A stretch of 33,988 nt of DNA from Myxococcota bacterium (GTDB taxonomy: Bacteria; Myxococcota_A; UBA9160; UBA4427): assembly GCA_029941885.1 (NCBI GenBank), contig JAPYTP010000047.1, forward strand, positions 1 to 33,988. Reading direction: 5' to 3'. The notes beneath the pieces are model-generated. The model saw only the letters and a program-made list of their open reading frames with translations, was not told the origin of the DNA and searched no databases. Shown here in pieces: positions 17,253 to 25,203 of this stretch. Numbering within the stretch: the stretch's first letter is position 1; each line of letters opens with the position of its first letter. A program made the translations under genes and the position numbers.

Positions 17253-18578
17253 ATGCTCAACGCGATCTGGCTGATCCTCGTAGGCGGCGCCCTGTGTGTC
17301 GCGGCGCTGGGCGGACCGGAACATCTCAAGGACGTGATCGACTCGATCTTCGCCAGCGCGAAGTCAGCGGTCCAACTGGTCATCGGCCTGGTCGGCGTCA
17401 TGGTCTTTTTCCTCGGCCTGATGCGAATCGCTTTCGATGCCGGTCTGCGGGACGTCATCGCTCGCAAGCTGACCCCGATCACGCGCCGACTGTTCCCAGA
17501 AGTTCCCGCTGATCATCCGGCGATGGGCGCCATGATCATGAACATGGCCTCGAACGTGTTGGGCATGGGCAACGCGGCGACACCCTTCGGCCTGAAGGCG
17601 ATGAGTGAACTCGCCAAGCTGAACAATCATTCGGGTTCGGCCTCGAACGCGATGGTTCTCTTTCTCGCGATCAATGCCTCCGCGATCACACTACTACCGC
17701 CACTGGGAACAGTCGGTGTTCGCGCCGCAGCCAATTCCACCGATCCCTGGGCGATCTGGATGCCCACGCTCTTTGCGACCGCCTGCTCGACCGCCGCCGC
17801 CGTGCTGGCCTACACCCTGCTCGGCCGACTCTCGATCTTCCGACACCGCCCCGAGACTCCGGGAGATGCGACGGCCCAGAGCCGGGAGTTCCCGGAGGTA
17901 ACCCCCGTGGAATCGGGACTCACCGCCCCGCCCGAAGCGCCGCTGGTGGGAAAGCTACGAACCCTGGTCGTAGTCGCCGTTGCGCTCGGGATGTGCCTGA
18001 TGATCGGAAACAACTTTCTGAACGCCTACCAGAGCGACGGACTGGTCATGGCCATTCGAGCGATTCTTCAGGCCTGGGCGCTGCCGATCCTACTGGTCGC
18101 TGTCCTGCTCTACGGGTTTTCGAAGCGAGTCCGGGTTTACGATTCGATGGTGGCGGGTGGCCGCGACGCGCTCGACGTCGCCTATATGATCGTTCCGTAC
18201 CTGGTCGTGATCCTGGTCGCGGTCGCCATGTTCCGCGCGTCCGGAGCACTGGAAGTCGTAATCGGATTCCTCGATCCCTGGACCAGCCGCATCGGCGTGC
18301 CCGCGGAGGTCCTGCCGATGGCTTTGATCCGGCCCCTCTCGGGCAGTGGCGCCCTCGGCGTGATGAGTGAGATCTTCAATGCCCACGGTCCGGACTCCTT
18401 CATCGGGCTACTGACCAGCACGCTGATGGGATCGACCGAGACGACCTTCTATATTCTCGCGGTCTATCTCGGTGCCGCCGGGGTGGTCGACGGACGCCAT
18501 GCGCTCTTCGCTTGCCTGGTGGGCGATGTGACCGGCTTTTTTGCTGCGGTGGCCGCCTGCCACTTCTTCTTCGGCTAG
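17253..18578 (+). CDS. spmAB: Fused SpmA-SpmB nucleoside-recognition (Gate) domain membrane protein
   Basis: A 441-residue membrane protein that joins two genes usually separate in Bacillus: an SpmA-like half (about 1-195; MNMASNVLGMGNAATPFGLKAM and FLAINASAITLLP regions) and an SpmB-like half (about 235-441; VAGGRDALDVAYMIVPYLV, RPLSGSGALGVM and STETTFYILAVY regions). Both carry Gate domains, found in membrane proteins. In Bacillus SpmA and SpmB are needed for spore core dehydration, but homologues are widespread in non-spore-formers, where the substrate is unknown. The ATG at 17253 has a G-run upstream. It starts the plus-strand series spmAB-amgK-murU-MBL, 14 bp before the kinase gene. Confidence 0.9.
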   Translation: MLNAIWLILVGGALCVAALGGPEHLKDVIDSIFASAKSAVQLVIGLVGVMVFFLGLMRIAFDAGLRDVIARKLTPITRRLFPEVPADHPAMGAMIMNMASNVLGMGNAATPFGLKAMSELAKLNNHSGSASNAMVLFLAINASAITLLPPLGTVGVRAAANSTDPWAIWMPTLFATACSTAAAVLAYTLLGRLSIFRHRPETPGDATAQSREFPEVTPVESGLTAPPEAPLVGKLRTLVVVAVALGMCLMIGNNFLNAYQSDGLVMAIRAILQAWALPILLVAVLLYGFSKRVRVYDSMVAGGRDALDVAYMIVPYLVVILVAVAMFRASGALEVVIGFLDPWTSRIGVPAEVLPMALIRPLSGSGALGVMSEIFNAHGPDSFIGLLTSTLMGSTETTFYILAVYLGAAGVVDGRHALFACLVGDVTGFFAAVAACHFFFG

Positions 18579-18592
18579 GCAGTCGTTTTCCC

Positions 18593-19672
18593 ATGGACCT
18601 CGTCGAGCAGGACCACACCTCCCTCGGTGAACTCTTGCGCTCACAACTCGGCTGGACGCCGATCCGAATCGAAGCGATGGCCGCGGGGATGGGAGCGCGG
18701 CGCTTTCATCGCATCTTTCTCGCCGGGGACGGCCCCGCCACGCTCGTCGCTCGAATCGAGGACGACCGCACGACCACGGCCCCGGCGGAGACCTCCCTCG
18801 TGCCTGCCGCGCCCGCCTGGCTCGAAGAGCCGGCCCTGGAACCGCTGCGCGGGTTTCTCGAAGACGCCGGTCTTCCGGTTCCCCGGAGTCATCTCCACTG
18901 GCCGCAGCAGGGGATCGACCTGCTCGAGGATGTCGGCACCACAACACTCGGCGACATCGCGGGGCCACACGGCGACGATCGCTATCGGGAAGCGTGTGAC
19001 CTCGTGCCTCGACTTCAGGGTCTCAAAGCCTCCCCCTCCTCGATTCCTGCCTTCGGTAGACACCTCGATCGGAGACTGCTCGATACGAAGGCCTGGAAAT
19101 GGCTCCACTGGACGATCCCCCTGCTGCTGGGACGTGTGGCGAGTTCCGAGGAGTGTGAACGGACCCATTGCCTCTTCGGATGCATCGCCGACCTCGTCGA
19201 AGCGGCCCCACAGCGACTCAGCCATCGCGACTTCAAGGCCGAAAATCTGCATCTGGCCCCGTCCCCGCGTGACTCACTCGTCATGATCGACGTTCAAGGG
19301 GCGTTTCTGGCGCCTCCGGAATACGATCTCGTCTGTCTGCTCTACGATCTCCAGGTCTGCCTCGAGGAGGCATCCGCACAAGCGGCCTTCGAATCGACCC
19401 GAACCAGGCTCCCGGACGCACCGGACCGAGCCGAAGCGCGACTTCGCTTCGACGCCCTGGCCGTCGCGAGACTCTGCAAAGACATCTCCCACATCGTGCA
19501 CGCGGGGCGCGTTCGCGGGGACCTCCGGCGATGGCACGAGATTTCACGTGGCCTCGAACTGTTACGGCGCGCAGCAGAGCGCCTGACACCCACTTTTCCG
19601 GAGGCCCAAACCCTCACTTCTGTGATTCAGGCACTTACCCCTGCGGCCCAATCGGCCGATAATGGAAACTGA
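18593..19672 (+). CDS. amgK: APH-family sugar kinase, AmgK-like (MurNAc/GlcNAc anomeric kinase)
   Basis: A 359-residue kinase of the aminoglycoside phosphotransferase fold. The catalytic loop is LSHRDFKAENLHL (209-221, with H211, D213 and N218), followed by the metal-binding segment MIDVQGAFLAPPEYDLVCLLYD (Asp233 onward), which resembles the ID-Q-A-GP-YDLVSLL pattern of AmgK. AmgK phosphorylates MurNAc (and GlcNAc) at C1. The gene directly downstream is a MurU-like nucleotidyltransferase, the same order as the amgK-murU pair of Pseudomonas, and anmK is nearby. An alternative is another small-molecule or choline kinase; the pairing makes AmgK more likely. The start is the ATG at 18593. Confidence 0.78.
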   Translation: MDLVEQDHTSLGELLRSQLGWTPIRIEAMAAGMGARRFHRIFLAGDGPATLVARIEDDRTTTAPAETSLVPAAPAWLEEPALEPLRGFLEDAGLPVPRSHLHWPQQGIDLLEDVGTTTLGDIAGPHGDDRYREACDLVPRLQGLKASPSSIPAFGRHLDRRLLDTKAWKWLHWTIPLLLGRVASSEECERTHCLFGCIADLVEAAPQRLSHRDFKAENLHLAPSPRDSLVMIDVQGAFLAPPEYDLVCLLYDLQVCLEEASAQAAFESTRTRLPDAPDRAEARLRFDALAVARLCKDISHIVHAGRVRGDLRRWHEISRGLELLRRAAERLTPTFPEAQTLTSVIQALTPAAQSADNGN

Positions 19673-19742
19673 GGGGCTGCATGCGGTCGAATTGGATCGG
19701 ACGATGCCAGGAGCGGACACGAGATCGACGGAGGGCGAAACC

Positions 19743-20741
19743 ATGCGCGCGATGATCCTCGCCGCCGGTCTCGGTACTCGCCTGCGCCCGCTCACGGACT
19801 ATCGTGCCAAGCCTGCGTTGCCGGTCCATGGCCGTCCGGTGATCAGCCTGCTGCTCGAACTCCTCGCTCGCCACGAGTTCGATCAGGTCCTGATCAACCT
19901 GCACCACCTTCCCGATACGATCCGAGCGGCGGTCGCAACCGACCATCCCGATGGATTGGCGATCAGCTGGTCCGAAGAGCCTCGCCCCCTCGGTACCGGC
20001 GGCGGCATCCGTCGCGCGGCAGAATTCCTGGCGGGCGAAAGCGACTGCCTCGTGATGGCGGGCGACATGCTGCTCGACATCGACCTCACCGACCTGCTGG
20101 CGCGACACCGTGCGAGCGGACGAGATGTGACACTGGTCTTGCGCGAAGATTCTCGGGGCGGCGACTTCGGTACGATCGGTCTGGATGCGAGGGGGCAATT
20201 GACGCGTGTCGGAAACCGTGAAATCACGAGACCGACCGACGGTGGGTCGACCGCCGACCGCGAAGAAAATCAGGGTCTCTTCACGGGTGTTCGAATCTTC
20301 TCACGGGCCGCCCTCACCGGCTGGCCCTCCATCGAGACCGACGCGACCGCCGAGCCCGCCTTCGAGGATCTCCGCGACTGGCTGGTACCCAGAATCGAGA
20401 CGGGGCAGTGTTCCGTCGGCGTCGAAGTCGTCGACGCCGCAACGACCGTCTGGGAACCCGTCGGAACACCGGGCGAGTACCTCGACGTGAACCTTTCCCC
20501 GCCGAGCCTGCCCTCGCTCGGTGGGGGGGCCCAAGCCTGGGGACGCGATGTCCTGCCGCCGCAAGCCGAAACGGGGAACATCATCGCGGGAAGCGCCGAC
20601 GTCCCGGCGGACGCGAGCCTCGAACAGTGCGTCGTCTGGGATCGGGAACACGTGCCCGCGGGCTTCCGAGGCCGTCACGGCGTCTATGCAGGAAATTCCT
20701 TTCACCCCTGTCGTGAATCCGCGAGCGGGAGCCCCGAGTGA
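19743..20741 (+). CDS. murU: MurU-like sugar-1-phosphate nucleotidyltransferase with C-terminal extension
   Basis: A 332-residue nucleotidyltransferase. It begins MRAMILAAGLGTRLRPLTDY with the GxGTRxRPLT signature and KPALPVHGRPVI (20-31), then EEPRPLGTGGGI and MAGDMLLDIDL with the metal-binding Asp. The likely reaction is MurNAc-1-phosphate plus UTP to UDP-MurNAc, following the AmgK-like kinase. The Pseudomonas enzyme is about 225 residues; this one has roughly 100 more at the C-terminus (about 235-332), resembling the tail seen in other NDP-sugar pyrophosphorylases. A mannose-1-phosphate guanylyltransferase remains possible. The ATG at 19743 has GGAGG 8 nt upstream; its stop overlaps the next start (GTGA). 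Confidence 0.75.
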   Translation: MRAMILAAGLGTRLRPLTDYRAKPALPVHGRPVISLLLELLARHEFDQVLINLHHLPDTIRAAVATDHPDGLAISWSEEPRPLGTGGGIRRAAEFLAGESDCLVMAGDMLLDIDLTDLLARHRASGRDVTLVLREDSRGGDFGTIGLDARGQLTRVGNREITRPTDGGSTADREENQGLFTGVRIFSRAALTGWPSIETDATAEPAFEDLRDWLVPRIETGQCSVGVEVVDAATTVWEPVGTPGEYLDVNLSPPSLPSLGGGAQAWGRDVLPPQAETGNIIAGSADVPADASLEQCVVWDREHVPAGFRGRHGVYAGNSFHPCRESASGSPE

Positions 20742-21475
20742 GCGAAGTCGTCTTCATCGGAACCAGCGACGCCTTCGGCGCCGGCGGTCGTCGTCAGTCC
20801 GCCATCTTTGCCCGGGGCGAGCGAGGCGGGATGCTCTTCGATTGTGGCGGCACGACGAACACCGGATTGGCGCAGCTCGAAATCGCGCGAGACGAGGTCG
20901 ACGTCATCCTGATCTCGCATTTTCGCGGAGATCATTTCGGCGGAGTTCCCGCGTTCCTGTACGCGTCGCTCTACACGGATGCCCGCACCCATCCGATCGA
21001 GATCGTGGGGCCTCCAGAGATTCAGGCCCGCGTGAACGCACTCGCCGCGGCAATGGGTCACCACCTCGACGACCGTGAGTGGACGTTTCCGATCCACTAC
21101 CGGGAGATCCATGCCGGTGAGCGTTTCTCCGCCGGTCCCGCCGAGATCGAAGCCTTCGCGACCCAACATCAGCCGGAAGCGAACCCCCACGGCTACCGCG
21201 TTCGACTCGGGCGAGAGCAGATCGCCTACTCCGGTGACACGGGATGGTTCGATGATCTGCCTCTTCAGATCGCGAAAAGCGACCTCTTCATCTGCGAGTG
21301 CACGCTCCACCACGCGGAACTCGACTTCCACCTGAGCCTGGAAGAATTGCGGGAACACCGCGACGACCTCGACTGCGGCCGCCTCATCTTGACGCATCTG
21401 GGAGAAGACATGACCCGGAAGCGCAGGCAGATCGAAATCGAGACCGCCGACGACGGCATGGCCGTCAAGCTCTAA
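20738..21475 (+). CDS. Metallo-beta-lactamase-fold hydrolase with altered HxHxDH motif
   Basis: A 245-residue MBL-fold protein related to the tRNase Z-like / ribonuclease Z superfamily. The metal motif reads SHFRGDHFGG (60-69): His61, Asp65 and His66 are present, but the second His is Arg63. The other expected ligands are visible: His144 (ATQHQPE), Asp167 (YSGDTGW) and His220 (LILTHLG). A HLSLEELREH stretch (198-207) resembles the conserved HLSPEE element. The start is GTG, overlapping the murU-like stop by 4 bp, so translation is probably coupled. The substrate is unknown; co-translation suggests a role in sugar-nucleotide or cell-wall recycling. Confidence 0.82.
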   Translation: MSEVVFIGTSDAFGAGGRRQSAIFARGERGGMLFDCGGTTNTGLAQLEIARDEVDVILISHFRGDHFGGVPAFLYASLYTDARTHPIEIVGPPEIQARVNALAAAMGHHLDDREWTFPIHYREIHAGERFSAGPAEIEAFATQHQPEANPHGYRVRLGREQIAYSGDTGWFDDLPLQIAKSDLFICECTLHHAELDFHLSLEELREHRDDLDCGRLILTHLGEDMTRKRRQIEIETADDGMAVKL

Positions 21476-21509
21476 CGACTCCATATCGCTCGTCGACCCC
21501 GCCCCTGGT

Positions 21510-22667
21510 TCAGCGCCACTCCGCCCCGTGGATGACGCCGAGCACGCGGCTTTCGTCCACTCCGGTGCACTGGGGCAACTGATTCGGAATCCCGAGGAGC
21601 GTATTCCTTCCCATCAGCGAAAACGCCATCGCCTCGGCCGCGTCGCCGGGAACACCACCCGCCTCCATCGGCGCAACGATCCCACCCGGAATCGCCCGGT
21701 CGAGGGATTCCATCACGAATCCGTTTCGCGCTCCCCCGCCACCCACGTAGATTCGCGCCGGCGACGTCCCGCTCACGGTCGCGGACATTCCGCTCCAAGC
21801 CGCCTCGATCGCGCGAACGCTGGCGGCAGTCAAGGTCGCCAGCAGATCGTCGACGCCGACCCCCTCCCGCTGCGCCCGATCGAGCCAGGTTCGCGCCTCG
21901 GCGATTCCGTAGTGCTCTCGTCCCGTCGACTTCGGAGGTGGCCGCTCGAGGTAGGGATCGTCGAGTAGCTCAGCCAGCCAGGGTTCGACGATCTTTCCGA
22001 TCCGGGCGCGGGCTCCATTTCGATCGAAACGTTCGATGCCCCCCGTCGCCAGTGTGATCACGCCATCGAGCAGCGAGTTCGCGGGGCCCACATCGAAGGC
22101 CATCACGCCCTCCGCCGCCCCACCTGCCGGGAGCCAGGTGAGGTTCGCAATTCCCCCGAGGTTGAGAACACCGCGCTCTTCGACATCGTCCGCAAAGACC
22201 GCGTGATGAAAGAACGGGGCCAGCGGCGCGCCCTCACCACCCATCGCGAGATCCCGACGCCGGAAATCGGCAATCACCGGCCGACCGAGTCGCTCCGCGA
22301 GTCGGGCCGGACAGCCAATCTGGAGGCTGCCACCGTGCTCCGGGTGGTGGGCGATCGTCTGCCCATGCGAAGCGAAACCATCGACGGCGCGAGCATCCTC
22401 GCCGGCCTCCTCGAGCAGTGCGAGGGCGGCATCCGCAAAGGCGTCCGCCAAGACGCGATCCAAGCGGACCTGTTCGGCCAGGATCCGATCGGAGGGGAGT
22501 TCGCCCGCGGCCAGACGGTGGATCTGTTCCTGGAGCAATTCCGGGTGGGGACACTCGAGAGAAGCGATCAGCTCGAAGGGCCGTGCCTCCGGCGTGTCCG
22601 GCCAATCGACCAACGCCGCATCGATTCCATCCGCCGAAGTGCCCGACATCAGTCCCACGACCCGCAT
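21510..22667 (-). CDS. anmK: Anhydro-N-acetylmuramic acid kinase AnmK
   Basis: A 385-residue sugar kinase that hydrolyses and phosphorylates 1,6-anhydro-MurNAc to MurNAc-6-phosphate during peptidoglycan recycling. It begins MRVVGLMSGTSADGIDAALVD, the family hallmark, and contains ASHGQTIAHHP, LQIGCPARLAERLGRPVIAD, GGEGAPLAPFFHH, LNLGGIANLTWLP and FDVGPANSLLD, in the family order. The ATG at 22667 gives the expected length; the frame stays open 94 residues upstream but that part is not family-like. It converges with the MBL gene (34 bp between stops). No murQ etherase gene is in the window. Confidence 0.95.
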   Translation of the reverse strand: MRVVGLMSGTSADGIDAALVDWPDTPEARPFELIASLECPHPELLQEQIHRLAAGELPSDRILAEQVRLDRVLADAFADAALALLEEAGEDARAVDGFASHGQTIAHHPEHGGSLQIGCPARLAERLGRPVIADFRRRDLAMGGEGAPLAPFFHHAVFADDVEERGVLNLGGIANLTWLPAGGAAEGVMAFDVGPANSLLDGVITLATGGIERFDRNGARARIGKIVEPWLAELLDDPYLERPPPKSTGREHYGIAEARTWLDRAQREGVGVDDLLATLTAASVRAIEAAWSGMSATVSGTSPARIYVGGGGARNGFVMESLDRAIPGGIVAPMEAGGVPGDAAEAMAFSLMGRNTLLGIPNQLPQCTGVDESRVLGVIHGAEWR

Positions 22668-22781
22668 GGCGCGAAGCTTAGGCCGAGTCACCCACCTCGC
22701 ACCCTTCAATTCGCTGATCGCAGCGCTTTCCGGTGTCGATTCGAGGCTTGATCGACCGCTTCGAAGGCGCGAGGCAAGTTC

Positions 22782-22809
22782 TTGACAGGCAAGGGGAATC
22801 CGGGATACT
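22782..22809 (+). promoter_or_regulatory. Sigma-70-like promoter of the glycosyltransferase operon
   Basis: TTGACA (22782-22787) is a perfect -35; GATACT (22804-22809) follows after 16 bp and matches 4 of 6 positions of the -10. Transcription would start about 100 bp before the small membrane protein gene at 22916. Confidence 0.55.
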
Positions 22810-22915
22810 GCCGCGGCCGCGGCCCCCCGTCTCGGCCTCGGCATCCCCGCTTCTCGTAACCCCCCCGACTCGTCCGTCCCAAGGTTGCGACGAGATCCTA
22901 AATCCTGAGGGAACC

Positions 22916-23191
22916 ATGAACGAGACTTCCCGCGCCCAGGGCTGGGCAATCACGGCTGGAGCTGGCGTTGCCGCACTCCTCTTCGTGCTCGGAATCCTGA
23001 ACGGCAGCTATTGGGCAATCGCGATTCCCGTTGCGATCGTCACCCTCTTTGCGCTCGGACTCGTCGCATGGGTGGGCTACACCATCGCCACGATTCAAGT
23101 CGAAGCCGACGCGCCTCCGGAGATCCTCGCGACGGACGCGCCGAGTCCGTCGGCACCAGAAGAGACGCGTAGCGCCGAAGACGCGGCCTAG
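22916..23191 (+). CDS. Small membrane protein, two helices
   Basis: A 91-residue protein with two membrane segments (about 10-29 and 34-55) joined by a short NGSY turn, and an acidic, Ala/Pro/Glu-rich tail (60-91). I do not recognise a family. The ATG at 22916 has GAGGG upstream. It follows a sigma-70-like promoter and ends 9 bp before the first glycosyltransferase, so it is probably the first gene of that operon. Confidence 0.75.
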   Translation: MNETSRAQGWAITAGAGVAALLFVLGILNGSYWAIAIPVAIVTLFALGLVAWVGYTIATIQVEADAPPEILATDAPSPSAPEETRSAEDAA

Positions 23192-23200
23192 GTTCGAATC

Positions 23201-24460
23201 GTGCGCATCGCATTGCTCACCTATCGCGGCAACATGTTTTGCGGCGGCCAGGGAATCTACGCGGCCTATCTGGCGCGGGAGTGGAAACGCGCCGGCCACG
23301 ATGTCCACGTGTTTGCGGGTCCACCCCTTCCCGAACTCGAAGAGGGGATCCCGCTTCACGAGATCCCCAATAACAATGTCTTCGGCCAGACCACCCGCGA
23401 GGCCATCGACCCAGACGACCCCTTCTCGATCCTCAAGCCACTCTCTCTCTGGGAACTCGGGGTTTCGCGATTCGGCGTGTTCCCAGAGATGCAGACCTTC
23501 GGATTCCGATTGATGCGTCGCTGGCGGGAGATCCAGCAGCGCTACCGCTTCGACATCGTTTTCGACAATCAGTGTCTGTCCTGGGGCCTGCTCGGAATCC
23601 AATCGATGGGCGTGCCCGTTGTCTCGGTGATCCATCACCCCCTGCATATCGATCGCGAAGCGGATTTCACGATCGACCCCTCGCTCAAGAAACGCGTGGA
23701 GCGGACGCTCTATTTCCCGCTGATGATGCAGCAGACCGTCGCTCCTCGATTGGCGAAGATCGTGACGGTCTCGGAAGCTTCCCGGGGCGCGATCGAAAAG
23801 TATTTCAAGATCCCCGAGAAGGACGTCAGTGTCGTCTACAACGGCACGGATACGGAAATTTTCCACCCGATTCCCGAGGTGAAGAAGGAAGCGGATCTTC
23901 TCTTCGTCGGGAGGACCGAGGATCGGAAGAAGGGAATCGGGACGATGTTCGAGGCGCTCTCGATGCTTCCCGAAAACGTCACGCTCAAGATCGTCGACGG
24001 GCGGATTCCCGGACACGGTCTCGTGCCTCGGCTCAAGAAGCGATTCGGACTCGAGAATCGCGTCCAGATCGTGGATCGAATGTTGACGGTGCCGGAGCTC
24101 GTCGAGCAGTACTCGAGCGGCAAGGTCGCGCTAGTCCCCTCATTCTTCGAGGGGTTCGGATTTCCGGCGAGCGAGGCGATGGCCTGCGGCCTCCCCGTCA
24201 TCGCGAACGCCGCGGGGGCCCTGCCGGAAGTGGTCGGAAGTGACGGACACGCGGGCCTTCTCGTTCCCCAGCGCGACGCCCAGGCGATGGCCGACGCGAT
24301 GAGATCGATCCTTTGCGATCCCGACAAGACCGCCCGCATGGGCCACGCAGCCCGAAGGAGGGTCGAAAGACTCTTCCAGTGGGATCAGGCGGCCGCTCAG
24401 ATGGTCGACGTCTTCCAGGAGGTGATCCATGCTGCTCACCGTCGATCTCGAGCGGCTTGA
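23201..24460 (+). CDS. GT4-family glycosyltransferase (first of a paralogous pair)
   Basis: A 419-residue GT-B-fold glycosyltransferase. The N-terminus RIALLTYRGNMFCGGQGIY (2-20) carries the Gly-rich loop of GT4 enzymes. The sugar-nucleotide site is SFFEGFGFPASEAMACG (314-330) with Glu317 and Glu325 (E-x7-E). The acceptor domain includes VIHHPLHIDREADF (143-156). The start is GTG at 23201. The last 32 bp overlap the methyltransferase gene. The sequence is visibly similar to the glycosyltransferase at 25204, especially around GGQGIY, HDVHVF-GPP and HHPL-DR. Donor and acceptor are unknown; the context suggests cell-surface glycan or glycolipid synthesis. Confidence 0.9.
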   Translation: MRIALLTYRGNMFCGGQGIYAAYLAREWKRAGHDVHVFAGPPLPELEEGIPLHEIPNNNVFGQTTREAIDPDDPFSILKPLSLWELGVSRFGVFPEMQTFGFRLMRRWREIQQRYRFDIVFDNQCLSWGLLGIQSMGVPVVSVIHHPLHIDREADFTIDPSLKKRVERTLYFPLMMQQTVAPRLAKIVTVSEASRGAIEKYFKIPEKDVSVVYNGTDTEIFHPIPEVKKEADLLFVGRTEDRKKGIGTMFEALSMLPENVTLKIVDGRIPGHGLVPRLKKRFGLENRVQIVDRMLTVPELVEQYSSGKVALVPSFFEGFGFPASEAMACGLPVIANAAGALPEVVGSDGHAGLLVPQRDAQAMADAMRSILCDPDKTARMGHAARRRVERLFQWDQAAAQMVDVFQEVIHAAHRRSRAA

Positions 24461-25199
24461 TATCCAGCCGGGCCACCGGCTCCTGGACGCGGGTTGCGGA
24501 GAAGGCCGCCACTGCTTCGGTAGCCTGGCCCGCGGTGCGACGGTGGTCGGTCTCGATCTCGACCTCGACTCCATCCGCGAACCGTCCAGGAATCTTCGCA
24601 AGCGAGGCGATGAGAACGGGCGCATGGGCGCGATGCTGCAAGGCGATGCCTTCCATCTGCCCTTTGCCGACGCGAGCTTCGATCGAATCATCTGCAGCGA
24701 AGTCATGGAGCACGTCCATGACTACCGCGGCGCCATCCGCGAGCTCTTTCGTGTCTCCCGGCCCGGGGCAAAGGTCGCGATTACGATCCCAACGGCCACG
24801 AGCGAGCAGCTCTACCTGCGTCTGGGCGACGAGTATTTCGAGAGTCCTGGCGGACATATCCGTATCTTTCGCCCCCGTGAACTCGCCGAGGGAATGGCGG
24901 CCGCGGGCTTCGACGCCGTCGGTTGTGGATTCGCCCACGGTTTCCACACCCCCTACTGGGTCCTGCGCAGCGTCATGCATCTACCGGATGCCGATCAAAG
25001 CCGGCTCGTTCGCGCCTACCGGGAATTCCTGATCCGCGCGACCGCCTCGCCGTGGATGGACCGGCTCGAGGGGATCCTCAATTTCGTCTGTCCGAAGAGC
25101 ATCATCCTCTACGGGACGAAGCGCGCTACTGCGTGCGGCACATCGGACTCCTCGCAGAACGCGGCCCAATCCGCCGCAGCGCTCTCCGCCGCGGCCTGA
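24429..25199 (+). CDS. Class I SAM-dependent methyltransferase
   Basis: A 256-residue methyltransferase of the Methyltransf_11 type. The SAM motif LLDAGCGEGRH (18-28) is followed by an acidic residue in VVGLDLDLDS, then GDAFHLPFADASFDRIICSEVMEH, the usual motif II and III region. The C-terminal tail is Ala/Ser-rich. It starts inside the preceding glycosyltransferase (32-bp overlap) and ends 4 bp before the next, so the three should be translated together. The likely role is methylation of the sugar or lipid handled by the glycosyltransferases; the substrate is unknown. Confidence 0.88.
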   Translation: MLLTVDLERLDIQPGHRLLDAGCGEGRHCFGSLARGATVVGLDLDLDSIREPSRNLRKRGDENGRMGAMLQGDAFHLPFADASFDRIICSEVMEHVHDYRGAIRELFRVSRPGAKVAITIPTATSEQLYLRLGDEYFESPGGHIRIFRPRELAEGMAAAGFDAVGCGFAHGFHTPYWVLRSVMHLPDADQSRLVRAYREFLIRATASPWMDRLEGILNFVCPKSIILYGTKRATACGTSDSSQNAAQSAAALSAAA

Positions 25200-25203
25200 C
25201 ACC

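Noticed and set aside
16907-17482. 192-residue N-terminal extension of the PBP4-type enzyme
   Set aside because: It is Arg/Ser/Pro-rich, overlaps the divergent spmAB start, and the remaining protein already begins with a short hydrophobic export signal.
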